Assembly (NCBI RefSeq): GCF_947501425.1
Contig: NZ_CANMVN010000006.1
Coordinates: forward strand, 222,960 to 286,959
Length of the DNA: 64,000 nt
Direction: 5' to 3'
Source: an uncultured Psychroserpens sp.
Lineage (GTDB): Bacteria > Bacteroidota > Bacteroidia > Flavobacteriales > Flavobacteriaceae
In this document: positions 54,548 through 64,000 of the stretch, piece by piece
Position numbering within the stretch: the stretch's first letter is position 1
How the letters are laid out: each line of letters opens with the position of its first letter
The notes under the pieces: generated by a model
The model's input: the letters and a program-made list of their open reading frames with translations, nothing else
Database searches by the model: none
What the model was told of the DNA's origin: nothing
Made by a program: the position numbers and the translations under genes

Positions 54548-55453
54548 TTAGATATTTACACTTGAAACTGTATTGTAATAAACACTTTTAATAATACCAT
54601 CGGATAATCCAATTTTTGGAACATAAATATCTTTGGCTCCACTCCATTTCATAGCTGATAAATAGATGCGTGTTGCAGGAATAATAACATCTGCTCTATC
54701 TTGATTAAGCTCTAATTCTGTAATACGCTCTTCGTAAGAATACGTCTGTAGTTTATTGTAATAGGTCGTTAAATAAAAATAGGTTAAAGGTTTACCCAAC
54801 GCTTTGCCAGATATTTTAAATATCTTATTAATGTTACCTCCAGAACCTATAAGGTCTACTTTATCATAACCTTTAGTGTTCGCTTTTATCCAATGTTCAA
54901 GATCTGACCAGGTTTCTTTCTTAACAATGTCATTCAATAATCTTACTGTCCCAATTTTAAACGATCTTGAGGCTACAGTTTTTCCGTGGTGAAATACAGA
55001 AAACTCAGTACTTCCTCCTCCTACATCAACATATAAATACGTTTTATCCTCTTTTATATAGGAATGAAGATCAGTGGCTGCAATAATAGCAGCTTCTTCC
55101 TCTCCATCAATAATGTCTATATGTATATTAGCTGTCTTCGAAATTAAATCTGCAATCTCAACACCATTATCAGCTTCTCTCATGGCAGAGGTAGCACATG
55201 CTTTGTAGGTGACTACTTTATGTGACTTCATGAGTAGATTAAACGCTGTCATAGTATCTAACATGCGCTTTTTGTTTTCTTCGGAAATTTCACCATTTAA
55301 AAACACATCAGATCCAAGTCTGATAGGAACACGAACTAAAGAGCTTTTTTTAAACTTAACTGGATGTCCTTTTTGTTCTATGATATTGGATATTAGTAGT
55401 CGTACAGCGTTAGAGCCAATATCTATTGCTGCATATTTTTTTATGGTTAGCAT
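54548..55453 (-). CDS. ppx: Exopolyphosphatase / Ppx-GppA family phosphatase
   Basis: The 301-residue protein has the ASKHA motifs DIGSNAVRLLI (about 10-20) and YVDVGGGSTEFSV (about 141-153), with the Asp and Glu residues for catalysis. It is shorter than full exopolyphosphatases, consistent with the N-terminal catalytic part. It should hydrolyse polyphosphate or pppGpp. The gene starts one base after the ppk1 stop, so synthesis and breakdown of polyphosphate are encoded together. Whether it prefers polyP or pppGpp cannot be told. Confidence 0.9.
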   Translation of the reverse strand: MLTIKKYAAIDIGSNAVRLLISNIIEQKGHPVKFKKSSLVRVPIRLGSDVFLNGEISEENKKRMLDTMTAFNLLMKSHKVVTYKACATSAMREADNGVEIADLISKTANIHIDIIDGEEEAAIIAATDLHSYIKEDKTYLYVDVGGGSTEFSVFHHGKTVASRSFKIGTVRLLNDIVKKETWSDLEHWIKANTKGYDKVDLIGSGGNINKIFKISGKALGKPLTYFYLTTYYNKLQTYSYEERITELELNQDRADVIIPATRIYLSAMKWSGAKDIYVPKIGLSDGIIKSVYYNTVSSVNI

Positions 55454-55454
55454 G

Positions 55455-57506
55455 TTAAGAATTCAGTTTTTCTTTAAAATAATCATATAGAGCAAATTGT
55501 GCTCTTATTTTAGGATTATTATTTCTTTTATATTCATTACTCTGGGTTTTGTCAATTACTCTGGCTTTAACATTGTCATTCCAGCAAATATCAAAAATAT
55601 CTAGTAATTCTTGCTTGATATTCTCCTGATAAATAGGGCAACTGACTTCTACTCTATTTTCAATATTTCTTGTCATCCAGTCTGCTGAAGATATATAAAC
55701 CTTAGGATCATTATCATTGCAGAAGACAAATAATCGGGTATGCTCTAGGAATTTATCAATGATACTAATGACTTCAATATTTTCACTCATACCTTTAATT
55801 CCAGGCACCAGACAACATATACCTCTTACAATCATTTGAATTTTCACTCCTGCTCTACTCGCTTCATAAAGCTTATCGATCATTTTGTAACTGGAAATAC
55901 TATTCAATTTGAGTTTAATAAATGCTGGTTTTCCACTCTTTACATTTTCGATTTCAGTATCAATCAAAGTGAATAGTTTTGATTTTGTGTAATGCGGAGA
56001 AGTTATGATATGCTTATAACGATGTATACGATAGTTAGTATGAAAGAAACCAAATACCTTATTAAGGTCTTTTAGTATTTTTTGGTTTGCTGTAAATAAT
56101 GTAAAGTCTGTATAAATTTTAGCTGTAGATTCATTAAAGTTACCAGTACTCACAAATCCGTAACGTCTAATCATGTTATCCTCTTCACGCTCAACCAGAC
56201 AAATTTTACTGTGAACTTTTAATCCAGATACACCAAATAACATGTCAACACCTTCATCCTGCATTTGCTCAGCATAATCAATATTTGCCTGTTCGTCAAA
56301 ACGTGCTCTAAGCTCAATAACAACAGTTACTTTTTTTCCATTCTTAGCAGCATTAATCAAAGAACTTGCTATGTGTGAGATCTGAGCCAATCGATAAATG
56401 GTAATCTTAATGGTTTTTACTTGTGGATCCAGAGCGGCTTCACGTAAAAACTTCACTACATAAGAGAAGGTTTGATATGGCGTATGTAGTAAATAGTCTT
56501 GCTTGGCGATGGTATTAAAAATACTGTTTTCCAAACTCAACCCTTTAATTTGTAATGGTGTTATTTTGTCATACAATAGATCTGTTCTTCCCAAACTTGG
56601 AAACCCCATATAATCTCGTCTGTTATGATATCTACCACCTGGAATCACACTATCTTTTGAATCAATACCCATTTTACTCATGAGATACTCAAGAGTTTCA
56701 AGATCAATTGTTTTATCATAAACAAAACGCACAGGATCTCCAATTTGGCGATCTTTTACACTATCAGATATTTTTTCAATAAAACTCTTACTGAGATCAC
56801 TATCAAAATCCAATTCACCATCTCTGGTAATTTTTATCATATTGGCAGTAATACTTGTGTAGTTAAAAATGTTAAAAATATCATTCAAACAATATCGTAG
56901 TAAGTCATCAAGAATCATTATAAAATTCTTACCATCTTTCTCTGGAAGCACAACAAAACGATCCATTGATTTAGGTATTTCTATTAATGCAAATTGCTTA
57001 TCTCCAGTAGTTAACTCCATTTTTACAGCTAAATAGGCAGCGCTATCTTTTAGCAATGGTAATTCTACATGATCATTAAGTATGATGGTTACTAAAGCCG
57101 GACTTACCTGTTGCAAATAATAATTTTTTATGAATGGATGCAGGTCTTCATCAACTTGAGTTTCATTGATAATAAATATGTTCTCATCTTCAAGCTTTTT
57201 CTGGATATTACTTAAGATATCCAAACTTTTAGTTTGCTGTTTAATTACAACCTGAGTAATAATTTCAAGAAGATCTGCTGCCTTTATTCCTAATTGACTT
57301 TTACCTCCTTTTCCCGCTTCATCAATTCGTTTTATAGTGGCATATCGCACTTTGAAGAATTCATCCAGATTATTTGAAAAAATTCCTAAAAAACGAAAGC
57401 GTTCAATTAAAGGAACACTTTCATCTGCAGCTTCTTGTAACACTCGCTCATTAAATTGAAGCCAGCTTAGCTCTCTATTTATATAACTATTCTTGTCTTT
57501 TGTCAT
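55455..57506 (-). CDS. ppk1: Polyphosphate kinase 1
   Basis: The 683-residue protein has the PPK1 domain order: the N-terminal SYINRELSWLQFNERVLQEA, the middle domain with the YDKIDTL-type PPK phrases, and two PLD-like C-terminal domains with LKVHSKICLVE (catalytic His), GFVSTGNFNESTAKIYTD and GLSENIEVISIIDKFLEHTR. It polymerises the terminal phosphate of ATP into polyphosphate at the membrane. The frame extends to 57566, but ATG 57506 overlaps the sixA TGA (ATGA) and starts with the family N-terminus, so I choose it. Confidence 0.95.
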   Translation of the reverse strand: MTKDKNSYINRELSWLQFNERVLQEAADESVPLIERFRFLGIFSNNLDEFFKVRYATIKRIDEAGKGGKSQLGIKAADLLEIITQVVIKQQTKSLDILSNIQKKLEDENIFIINETQVDEDLHPFIKNYYLQQVSPALVTIILNDHVELPLLKDSAAYLAVKMELTTGDKQFALIEIPKSMDRFVVLPEKDGKNFIMILDDLLRYCLNDIFNIFNYTSITANMIKITRDGELDFDSDLSKSFIEKISDSVKDRQIGDPVRFVYDKTIDLETLEYLMSKMGIDSKDSVIPGGRYHNRRDYMGFPSLGRTDLLYDKITPLQIKGLSLENSIFNTIAKQDYLLHTPYQTFSYVVKFLREAALDPQVKTIKITIYRLAQISHIASSLINAAKNGKKVTVVIELRARFDEQANIDYAEQMQDEGVDMLFGVSGLKVHSKICLVEREEDNMIRRYGFVSTGNFNESTAKIYTDFTLFTANQKILKDLNKVFGFFHTNYRIHRYKHIITSPHYTKSKLFTLIDTEIENVKSGKPAFIKLKLNSISSYKMIDKLYEASRAGVKIQMIVRGICCLVPGIKGMSENIEVISIIDKFLEHTRLFVFCNDNDPKVYISSADWMTRNIENRVEVSCPIYQENIKQELLDIFDICWNDNVKARVIDKTQSNEYKRNNNPKIRAQFALYDYFKEKLNS

Positions 57507-57991
57507 TGTTTTAAATCTCTTGGGAAAATTGTCAATCTTGTAGTTCCACTTCCAATAACTGACCATGATTCAATATCAAAATCTATAACTACCAAACCAC
57601 TTGTGGGTAGGTTATCAATAAATTTATCACCAAATATATTGCAAATAGATGTGAAAGCATGATTATGTCCAAAAATCATAACATTTTTATAATTTTCACT
57701 TAAATTTTTGAGGAAATTAATAACACTTTCACCTCCAAAATCATAAAGATCCTCTACAATAGACAATTTTTCAGTGGAGACCTCTAAATTTTTCAAAAAA
57801 ATCTTACAAGTTGAAAGCGCTCGATTTGCAGGGCTTGAAAACACCATATCAGGAGCTAAAACTTTATCTTTAAATGCATTAGAAACCAAGTGTGCATCAT
57901 TAAATCCTCTTTTTTTTAATGGTCTTTCTTTATCACTCACATCAAATTCCCATGATGATTTTGCGTGTCTAACGAGTATTAGTGTTTTCAT
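57503..57991 (-). CDS. sixA: Histidine phosphatase family protein (SixA-like)
   Basis: The 162-residue protein has the phosphohistidine phosphatase motif LVRHAKSSW (His9) and a second His in IFGHNHAF. SixA removes phosphate from histidine phosphotransfer domains in Escherichia coli; in this operon with ppk1 and ppx a role in phosphate metabolism is possible. Its TGA overlaps the ppk1 ATG. ATG 57991 starts the protein with MKTLILVRHAKSS, typical for the family. It diverges from the giant repeat-protein gene. Confidence 0.9.
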   Translation of the reverse strand: MKTLILVRHAKSSWEFDVSDKERPLKKRGFNDAHLVSNAFKDKVLAPDMVFSSPANRALSTCKIFLKNLEVSTEKLSIVEDLYDFGGESVINFLKNLSENYKNVMIFGHNHAFTSICNIFGDKFIDNLPTSGLVVIDFDIESWSVIGSGTTRLTIFPRDLKQ

Positions 57992-58302
57992 ATATATATT
58001 CGATTAAATGCATTTTTTATCGATAAAATGTTGCATAATTCCGTTTTAACGAGTATTTTGCCCTCTTTATCATTTATATTTGTCAAACGTATTAGTTATC
58101 AGTTCATTTGTTAAGTTAAATTAATGTTTAATGACCCCAAATCAAAAATATATTAATATATCCATTTACCAAGCATTGGTTACCAATGTTCTTCCCTCAC
58201 TAAAATATATTTATCTGATCAAGGCCTACAAAAACCCTTTCAGAAATATTTATTTTTTTTAAACATCGCATAGCGAAACAATTATAGTTTAAATAATATA
58301 CT
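57992..58302. other. Noncoding gap between sixA and the right-edge genes
   Basis: This 311-bp AT-rich stretch shows no gene. It contains a 14-bp perfect palindrome (TTTTATCGATAAAA, 58015-58028) just upstream of the divergent sixA gene, and no convincing promoter, terminator or RNA. Regulatory sequence for sixA and for the giant gene may lie here, but I see no specific signal. Confidence 0.5.
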
Positions 58303-58482
58303 ATGAAAAGAATTACTAAGGTAATACTTGTTGGTCTAAGTGCATTAGATACTTACACACAACATGTGTTACAATTTATGATAGAAAATAAAACTGGTAA
58401 CATTAGACTTGTAGCTTGTCTGTTATCTAGTAATAAGCTGTATATAAAACCATTAATCCCAGATCCTACAAAGTTTAACTAG
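58303..58482 (+). CDS. Short open frame, 59 residues, doubtful
   Basis: An ATG at 58303 opens a 59-residue frame (MKRITKVILVGLSALD at the start, ending PDPTKFN) closed by TAG, in the gap before the giant repeat-protein gene. It has no recognised family or signal sequence. The codon use is not clearly coding. It ends 31 bp before the next gene's ATG, so it might be a leader peptide or a chance frame. Confidence 0.25.
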   Translation: MKRITKVILVGLSALDTYTQHVLQFMIENKTGNIRLVACLLSSNKLYIKPLIPDPTKFN

Positions 58483-58513
58483 TCATAGTTAATTATAAAC
58501 TAAATACGTATTT

Positions 58514-61500
58514 ATGAAAACTGCTATTAATCATAATACCAAGAACACTGTTATTGTACTGCTTGTGCTTTGCTTTGGTTATTTCACCAATGCACAAGTA
58601 TTGGATACATTTGAGCCTCGTTTTAGTGAAAACGTAAAAGGTGATGTATCAATGATTGCTAATAATATGCTATCGCGAACTGCAACCACAGATTACAACG
58701 GTAATCAAGGCAATCACAATTTCAACGACAATGTGTATGTGGATATCGATAATGATAATACCACATTCAATTCCAGTAGTGCAAACTTTTCTAACCCAGA
58801 GCCTCAACTTGCCTGCTTGTCAATGTTGAAAGTATATTTATATTGGGCTGCTGCAGATAGAGAACCTACAAATGATATCAATTCTGAAAATCAACCTAAC
58901 TGGAATTACAATGATATAAAACTCATGCTTCCAGGTGAAACAACCTATACTACTCTAACTGCAGATGATGTGATTTACAGAGGAAGAGATAGAGCTGTCC
59001 ATATTGATAATGATCCCTATATCTGCTTTAAAGATATTACTACTCAAGTACAAAATTTAAATAATGTTTATGGTAAATATCAGGTGGCTAATGTAGAAGC
59101 AAAATCTGGCGGACTTACTGGTCATGATCAAACAACTATCGGAACCTCTGGTGGATGGCAAATCGTTTTTGTTTACGAGAGTCCGAAACTTCCATCCAAA
59201 AATATTAGTCTTTTTGACGGTTATGCTCAAGTAACGCAATCAACAAACAATTTTGATATTGTTTTTGATGGTTTTCAAACGGTACCTGTTGGTAACGTCG
59301 AAGCCGATGTTATTATTGGTGCTTTGGAAGGAGACCAAGACCTATCTGGTGATATGCTGCAAATTCAAAATGTAGCTGGTAATTTTGTTGATATTACTGC
59401 ACCTCTAAGAGATGCGAATAACTTTTTTAATAGTAGAATTACAGTTGGACCAAGTAATGGTAATAATAATTTTACAGATAGAAACCCAGCAAGTACTAAT
59501 ACACTTGGTTTTGATGCTGCTATATTTCCACTTGATAACCCAGGAACATCAATTATAGATAATAACCAAACCTCTGCAACATTCAGGCTTACATCAAATC
59601 AAGAAACCTATGGATTATATCTTTTAGGATTTTCTGTTGAAGTATGGGCTCCAGACTTGGCGCCTATTGACCTAATTTTAGAATCAGGGAATAATCCTGC
59701 TGTTCCTGGAGAAGTCTTAGGGTTTAATTTCGATATGTTTAATCGAGGAAATGATGATGCCGTAAATCTTACCGTATCATCAGTACTTCCTGATCAAATT
59801 GGTAATGTCATTGCTAATAATTTACCAACTGGTGTTAGCTACACTTTTGACACTAATACCAACGAACTGGTTTTCAGCTTTGAAGATGGCATGTTCAATG
59901 TAGGTGGAAATTTAACAGATGTAGAGTTCGAACTCGAAATAAAAGATGAATGCTATTTTCTTGAAACTAATTGTGATTTAAATTTTGAATTACAATTCAT
60001 AGCAACTTATAATGGCGTTGAAAATCCTAATCAACAAACAACCCTGAGTTCTGCTTCAATCAAAGATTGTAACCAAGGCGATCTACTTCCATTGGAAATC
60101 GATGTTGTACAACCAGAAATTAATTGGCTAACTGCTCCTGGTGAATTAGATGTTACTGTTGAGTGTTCTAATTCATCTGCTCTTAATAACGCACAAAATT
60201 TAGAACCAGAAGTGGATAAGTGTAATGTGACCATTACTAAAACATCTGGAACGTTTAATGTAGATCCTAATTGCCCAAGTAATGGTTCTTATACTAATAC
60301 TTGGACCTTTACTGATGCCTGTGGTGATACTAAAGAATATGTTCAAAACATTTTTGTTGAAGATACTACACCTCCTACATTAGATGCTGCTGCACTTGAT
60401 CTTACAGTTCAATGTAATGAAGACAGCCAGACTGCTCTAGACAATTGGTTAACAACTAATGCAAATGCATTTGCTGTTGATAACTGCGGAGATGTAACAT
60501 GGACAAACGATTTTACACAACTATCAGATGGTTGTGGTGAAACTGGATCAGCTACTGTAACCTTTACAGCAACTGATGACTGTGGAAATGCAACAAGTAC
60601 TACAGCTACATTTACTATCGAAGATACTGTTGGTCCTAGTTTAGTTGGTTTTCCTTCTGATGCAAATAATGATATATCCTCATGTGTCAATGTACCAATA
60701 TTATCATTTAACAATTATCAAGAAGAAACCGGTGATGGTAATAATTCAACCTTTCTAGAAGGGGAAACTTTTAGATTTAGCGATGTATCAACTGATATCG
60801 ATGCACTACTTACAATAGTAGCAACTGTAAACACAACAGTTCCTGTCTTAGATGATAATAATGGAACTGATCCTAATGCCTTAAAACCCAGAACAGCATT
60901 TAATATTGTAACATCTGGTGACCGTGCTTACACAGAATATAGAATTGATTTTGTACAAGCTAATACATCAACACCTGTGAGTTTACCAGAATTTTATACC
61001 AACTTCAATGATATTGATGGTAATTCAAATTTTGGTGAGGTTAACTGGACACAATTCTCAACAAGTTACACTGTGAACGACCCAACAGACCTTACTGTTA
61101 CTGAGGAAGGAGAATGGATTGTAGCTACCGCTGGAACATCTGAATATCCAGGAGTTACTAATGTAAACCCAGAAGCTAATATCACAACAAGAAACATTAA
61201 TGCCTCTTCGTATATGTTTAGATTAGGTATTGAAGCAAGAAGAGATAACGTTTCAGGATCAGGAAGACAACACAGTATAGAATTCTCGTGTATTTCTAAC
61301 TATACGAATCCAGAAACCACAACTGATGAAATAACAGTAGAATGTACTGATTTAGAACCTGCGGAAACGTTGACAGCTACTGACGAATGTGGTAGTGCAA
61401 CTGTAACATTTGAAGAAATAAGAACTGATGGTGATTGTGAAAACAATTATACCTTAGAAAGAACATGGACAGCTACTGACGAATGTGGTAATGAAACCAT

Positions 61501-64000
61501 TAGAACCTTAATTATTAATGTTCAGGATACTACAGCTCCTTCTTTTACGGTACCTGCTGATATTACTATTCAATGTGATCAGAATGTAAACGATTTGCAA
61601 GTTGTTGGAGATGTAACCGATGAAAGTGATGGATGCACTTCATCTTCAACATCACCAGATTTTCAAGCAACATATGTGGATACAATTACATCAGGAAGCT
61701 GCGATAATCAGTACACAATTACAAGAACATGGACTTTAACTGATGAGTGTGATAATTCAGTCTCTGATGTTCAAACTATAACAATAATAGACACTTCAGC
61801 ACCTACAATTGTTGTTCCTGAAGATGTAACTATTGAGTGCTCTCAAAATGGAAACATAGCACCTTCAGCTACTGGCTATGCCACTGGAACTGATAATTGT
61901 GGTAATGTTGATATCACTTTTACTGATGTAACTGTGACTAATTGTGGTGATAGTAAAATCATTACTCGAACATGGACTGCTACTGATACTTGTGGAAATG
62001 CTACTTCAGATACACAAACAATAACAGTTACTGATACTGTAGCACCTACACTTACTCTTCCTAGTGATGTTTCTGTAGAATGTACCGAAAGTACAGATCC
62101 TGCCGATACTGGTAATGCAACTGCTACTGATTCTTGCGGAAATGTAACAATAACATTTGATGATGCTGTTGATGCTGCTTGCGGAAACACAATGACCATT
62201 ACAAGAACCTGGACAGCTACTGATGATTGTGGTAATGCAGCTTCAGATACACAAACCATTAGTGTTGTTGATACCACTGCTCCAACATTGATTATTCCTC
62301 CAAATAAAATAAGAGAGTGTGGTGAAGATACAACGCCTCCTAATACAGGTGAAGCCACTGCTACTGATTCCTGCGGAAATGTAACTGTAACATATTCTGA
62401 TGCATCTGTTGATGCTTGCGGAAACACAGAAGTCATCACAAGAACATGGACGGCTACTGATGATTGTGGAAATTCTGTGTCTGATATACAAACAATCACT
62501 ATTGAAGATACAACAGTTCCTACACTAACCATTCCTGCTGATGCTACGGTTGAATGTACAGAATCTACTGACCCAGCTGATACTGGTAACGCAACAGCTA
62601 TTGACACTTGCGGAAATGTAACTGTAACATATTCTGATACATCTGTTGATGCTTGCGGAAACACAGAAGTCATCACAAGAACATGGACGGCTACTGATGA
62701 TTGTGGAAATTCTGTGTCTGATATACAAACAATCACTATTGAAGATACAACAGTTCCTACACTAACCATTCCTGCTGATGCTACGGTTGAATGTACAGAA
62801 ACTACTGATCCTTCAGCTACTGGTAACGCAACAGCTACTGACACTTGTGGAAACGCTACTGTAACATTTACTGATTCAGCTGTTGATGCATGTGGAAATA
62901 CACAAACAATGACAAGAACTTGGACTGCTACTGATGATTGTGGAAATACGGTTTCTGATACACAAACCATATCTGTAGTTGATACCACTGCGCCAACATT
63001 AACGATTCCTGCTAATGTAACGGTTGAATGTACAGAAACTACTGATCCTTCAGCTACTGGTAACGCAACAGCTACTGACACTTGCGGAAATACTACAGTA
63101 ACATTTACTGATTCAGCTGTTGATGCGTGTGGAAATACACAAACAATTACAAGAACTTGGACTGCTACTGATGATTGTGGGAATTCGGTGTCTGATACAC
63201 AAATTATTACAGTTAGAGATACAAATGCGCCAACATTAACGATTCCTGCTGATACAACAGTTGAATGTACAGAATCTACTGATCCAGCTGATACTGGTAA
63301 TGCTATAGCTACTGACACTTGCGGAAATGCTACAGTAACATTTACTGATTCAGTTATTGATGCGTGTGGAAATACACAAACAATTACAAGAACATGGACT
63401 GCTACGGACGACTGTGGAAATACGGTTTCTGATACACAAACCATATCTATAGTTGATACCACTGCGCCAACATTAACGATTCCTGCTGATGCAACGGTTG
63501 AATGTACAGAATCTACTGATCCAGCTGATACTGGTAATGCCATAGCTACTGACACTTGCGGAAATGCTACAGTAACATTTACTGATTCAGTTATTGATGC
63601 GTGTGGAAATACACAAACAATTACAAGAACATGGACTGCTACGGACGACTGTGGAAATACGGTTTCTGATACACAAACCATATCTATAGTTGATACCACT
63701 GCGCCAACATTAACGATTCCTGCTGATGCAACGGTTGAATGTACAGAATCTACTGATCCTTCAGCTACTGGTAATGCAACAGCTACTGATACCTGCGGAA
63801 ATGTAACAGTAACTTTTACTGATTCAGCTGTTGATGCGTGTGGAAATACACAAACAATCACAAGAACATGGACTGCTACTGATGACTGTGGAAATTCGGT
63901 GTCTGATACACAAACCATATCTGTAGTTGATACCACTGCGCCAACATTAACGATTCCTGCTGATGCAACGGTTGAATGTACAGAATCTACTGATCCTTCA
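58514..64000 (+). CDS. Giant secreted HYR-like repeat protein (3' end outside window)
   Basis: I read an uninterrupted frame from ATG 58514 to the window edge: 1829 codons without a stop. A signal peptide (about 1-27, [14 protein letters not shown]) is followed by an N-terminal domain (about 30-375), a DUF11-like domain (about 376-515, [20 protein letters not shown]) and Cys-containing HYR-like domains (about 530-715). A beta-rich insert (about 715-945) follows, then more HYR-like units and a tandem array of 79-residue units from residue 1180 on. The protein is probably exported by T9SS and surface-bound, possibly an adhesin; the expected C-terminal sorting domain would be beyond the window. 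A 686-codon frame on the opposite strand is an artefact of the repeats. Confidence 0.9.
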   Translation, partial: MKTAINHNTKNTVIVLLVLCFGYFTNAQVLDTFEPRFSENVKGDVSMIANNMLSRTATTDYNGNQGNHNFNDNVYVDIDNDNTTFNSSSANFSNPEPQLACLSMLKVYLYWAAADREPTNDINSENQPNWNYNDIKLMLPGETTYTTLTADDVIYRGRDRAVHIDNDPYICFKDITTQVQNLNNVYGKYQVANVEAKSGGLTGHDQTTIGTSGGWQIVFVYESPKLPSKNISLFDGYAQVTQSTNNFDIVFDGFQTVPVGNVEADVIIGALEGDQDLSGDMLQIQNVAGNFVDITAPLRDANNFFNSRITVGPSNGNNNFTDRNPASTNTLGFDAAIFPLDNPGTSIIDNNQTSATFRLTSNQETYGLYLLGFSVEVWAPDLAPIDLILESGNNPAVPGEVLGFNFDMFNRGNDDAVNLTVSSVLPDQIGNVIANNLPTGVSYTFDTNTNELVFSFEDGMFNVGGNLTDVEFELEIKDECYFLETNCDLNFELQFIATYNGVENPNQQTTLSSASIKDCNQGDLLPLEIDVVQPEINWLTAPGELDVTVECSNSSALNNAQNLEPEVDKCNVTITKTSGTFNVDPNCPSNGSYTNTWTFTDACGDTKEYVQNIFVEDTTPPTLDAAALDLTVQCNEDSQTALDNWLTTNANAFAVDNCGDVTWTNDFTQLSDGCGETGSATVTFTATDDCGNATSTTATFTIEDTVGPSLVGFPSDANNDISSCVNVPILSFNNYQEETGDGNNSTFLEGETFRFSDVSTDIDALLTIVATVNTTVPVLDDNNGTDPNALKPRTAFNIVTSGDRAYTEYRIDFVQANTSTPVSLPEFYTNFNDIDGNSNFGEVNWTQFSTSYTVNDPTDLTVTEEGEWIVATAGTSEYPGVTNVNPEANITTRNINASSYMFRLGIEARRDNVSGSGRQHSIEFSCISNYTNPETTTDEITVECTDLEPAETLTATDECGSATVTFEEIRTDGDCENNYTLERTWTATDECGNETIRTLIINVQDTTAPSFTVPADITIQCDQNVNDLQVVGDVTDESDGCTSSSTSPDFQATYVDTITSGSCDNQYTITRTWTLTDECDNSVSDVQTITIIDTSAPTIVVPEDVTIECSQNGNIAPSATGYATGTDNCGNVDITFTDVTVTNCGDSKIITRTWTATDTCGNATSDTQTITVTDTVAPTLTLPSDVSVECTESTDPADTGNATATDSCGNVTITFDDAVDAACGNTMTITRTWTATDDCGNAASDTQTISVVDTTAPTLIIPPNKIRECGEDTTPPNTGEATATDSCGNVTVTYSDASVDACGNTEVITRTWTATDDCGNSVSDIQTITIEDTTVPTLTIPADATVECTESTDPADTGNATAIDTCGNVTVTYSDTSVDACGNTEVITRTWTATDDCGNSVSDIQTITIEDTTVPTLTIPADATVECTETTDPSATGNATATDTCGNATVTFTDSAVDACGNTQTMTRTWTATDDCGNTVSDTQTISVVDTTAPTLTIPANVTVECTETTDPSATGNATATDTCGNTTVTFTDSAVDACGNTQTITRTWTATDDCGNSVSDTQIITVRDTNAPTLTIPADTTVECTESTDPADTGNAIATDTCGNATVTFTDSVIDACGNTQTITRTWTATDDCGNTVSDTQTISIVDTTAPTLTIPADATVECTESTDPADTGNAIATDTCGNATVTFTDSVIDACGNTQTITRTWTATDDCGNTVSDTQTISIVDTTAPTLTIPADATVECTESTDPSATGNATATDTCGNVTVTFTDSAVDACGNTQTITRTWTATDDCGNSVSDTQTISVVDTTAPTLTIPADATVECTESTDPS
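62051..64000 (+). repeat. 237-bp (79-residue) in-frame tandem repeat array
   Basis: Anchor codons recur at 62051, 62288, 62525, 62762, 62999, 63236, 63473, 63710 and 63947, exactly 237 bp apart, giving eight complete units and the start of a ninth. Each unit has four Cys (VECTE, TCGN, ACGN, DCGN). Comparing the units at 63236 and 63473 I count three base differences in 237. More divergent units precede at 61808 (243-bp spacing) and 61544. The array continues past the window. Confidence 0.95.

Noticed and set aside
61876..63936. Minus-strand 686-codon open frame
   Set aside because: It is antisense to a continuous secreted-protein gene with a signal peptide, repeats with exactly the same period, and has low-complexity Val/Ser-rich content.

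Overview
The window looks like chromosomal DNA from a marine-type member of the Flavobacteriaceae (Bacteroidota). The support is AT-rich DNA, GldI, several secreted proteins with Por/type IX secretion (T9SS) C-terminal domains, flavobacterial families (DUF368 pair, DUF349, DUF3810, DUF3822, DUF6503-like), candidate TAnnTTTG -7 promoter boxes, and weak Shine-Dalgarno signals. Genus cannot be decided from sequence reading alone.

Layout. 1-0.85 kb: the tail of a ParA-like ATPase gene overlapping a HEPN-domain gene, a possible defence or toxin-type module cut by the window edge. 0.87-2.4 kb: an acidic orphan and a DUF481 outer-membrane protein. 2.4-5.8 kb: ndk diverging from an nrnA-gldI-immunophilin operon. 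5.9-13.1 kb: pepD, a DUF3810 membrane protein and two tandem secreted amidohydrolases. 13.1-18.2 kb: a lipoprotein and a 1372-residue T9SS protein. 18.3-24.6 kb: a SpoU methyltransferase, a Ste24-like protease, an orphan overlapping membrane pair, a YD-repeat-like protein and an arylsulfotransferase-like T9SS protein. 24.8-31.8 kb: spoT, fur, purA, an OstA/LptA-like gene and a class III aminotransferase. 32-39.3 kb: TPR protein, two tandem DUF368 proteins, aroE, a DUF349 protein and two small proteins. 39.4-44.7 kb (minus strand): a Kdo-related operon (kdsB, HAD, CAT-like acyltransferase, KdnB-like oxidase, PlsC-like acyltransferase) preceded by a RecD/Pif1-type helicase. 44.9-51.4 kb: a membrane protein, DUF3822, rsmD, a secreted duplicated-domain protein, the RNase P RNA gene on the minus strand, dnaX, a lipoprotein and miaE. 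51.4-58 kb: a five-module T9SS protein, a beta-barrel protein and a minus-strand polyphosphate operon (sixA, ppk1, ppx). 58.5-64 kb: the first 1829 codons of a giant secreted repeat protein whose 3' end lies outside the window.

Much of the window is housekeeping (nucleotide metabolism, stringent response, replication, tRNA/rRNA modification, LPS core synthesis) mixed with surface and secreted proteins. The most notable items are the ParA-HEPN pair at the left edge, the near-identical 237-bp tandem repeats in the giant right-edge gene, the Kdo operon with a candidate Kdo 8-oxidase, the amidohydrolase pair in which only one of three domains keeps the N-terminal metal motif, and a structured intergenic element near 7.5 kb. 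I did not find a CRISPR array, IS element, prophage, tRNA or convincing riboswitch.
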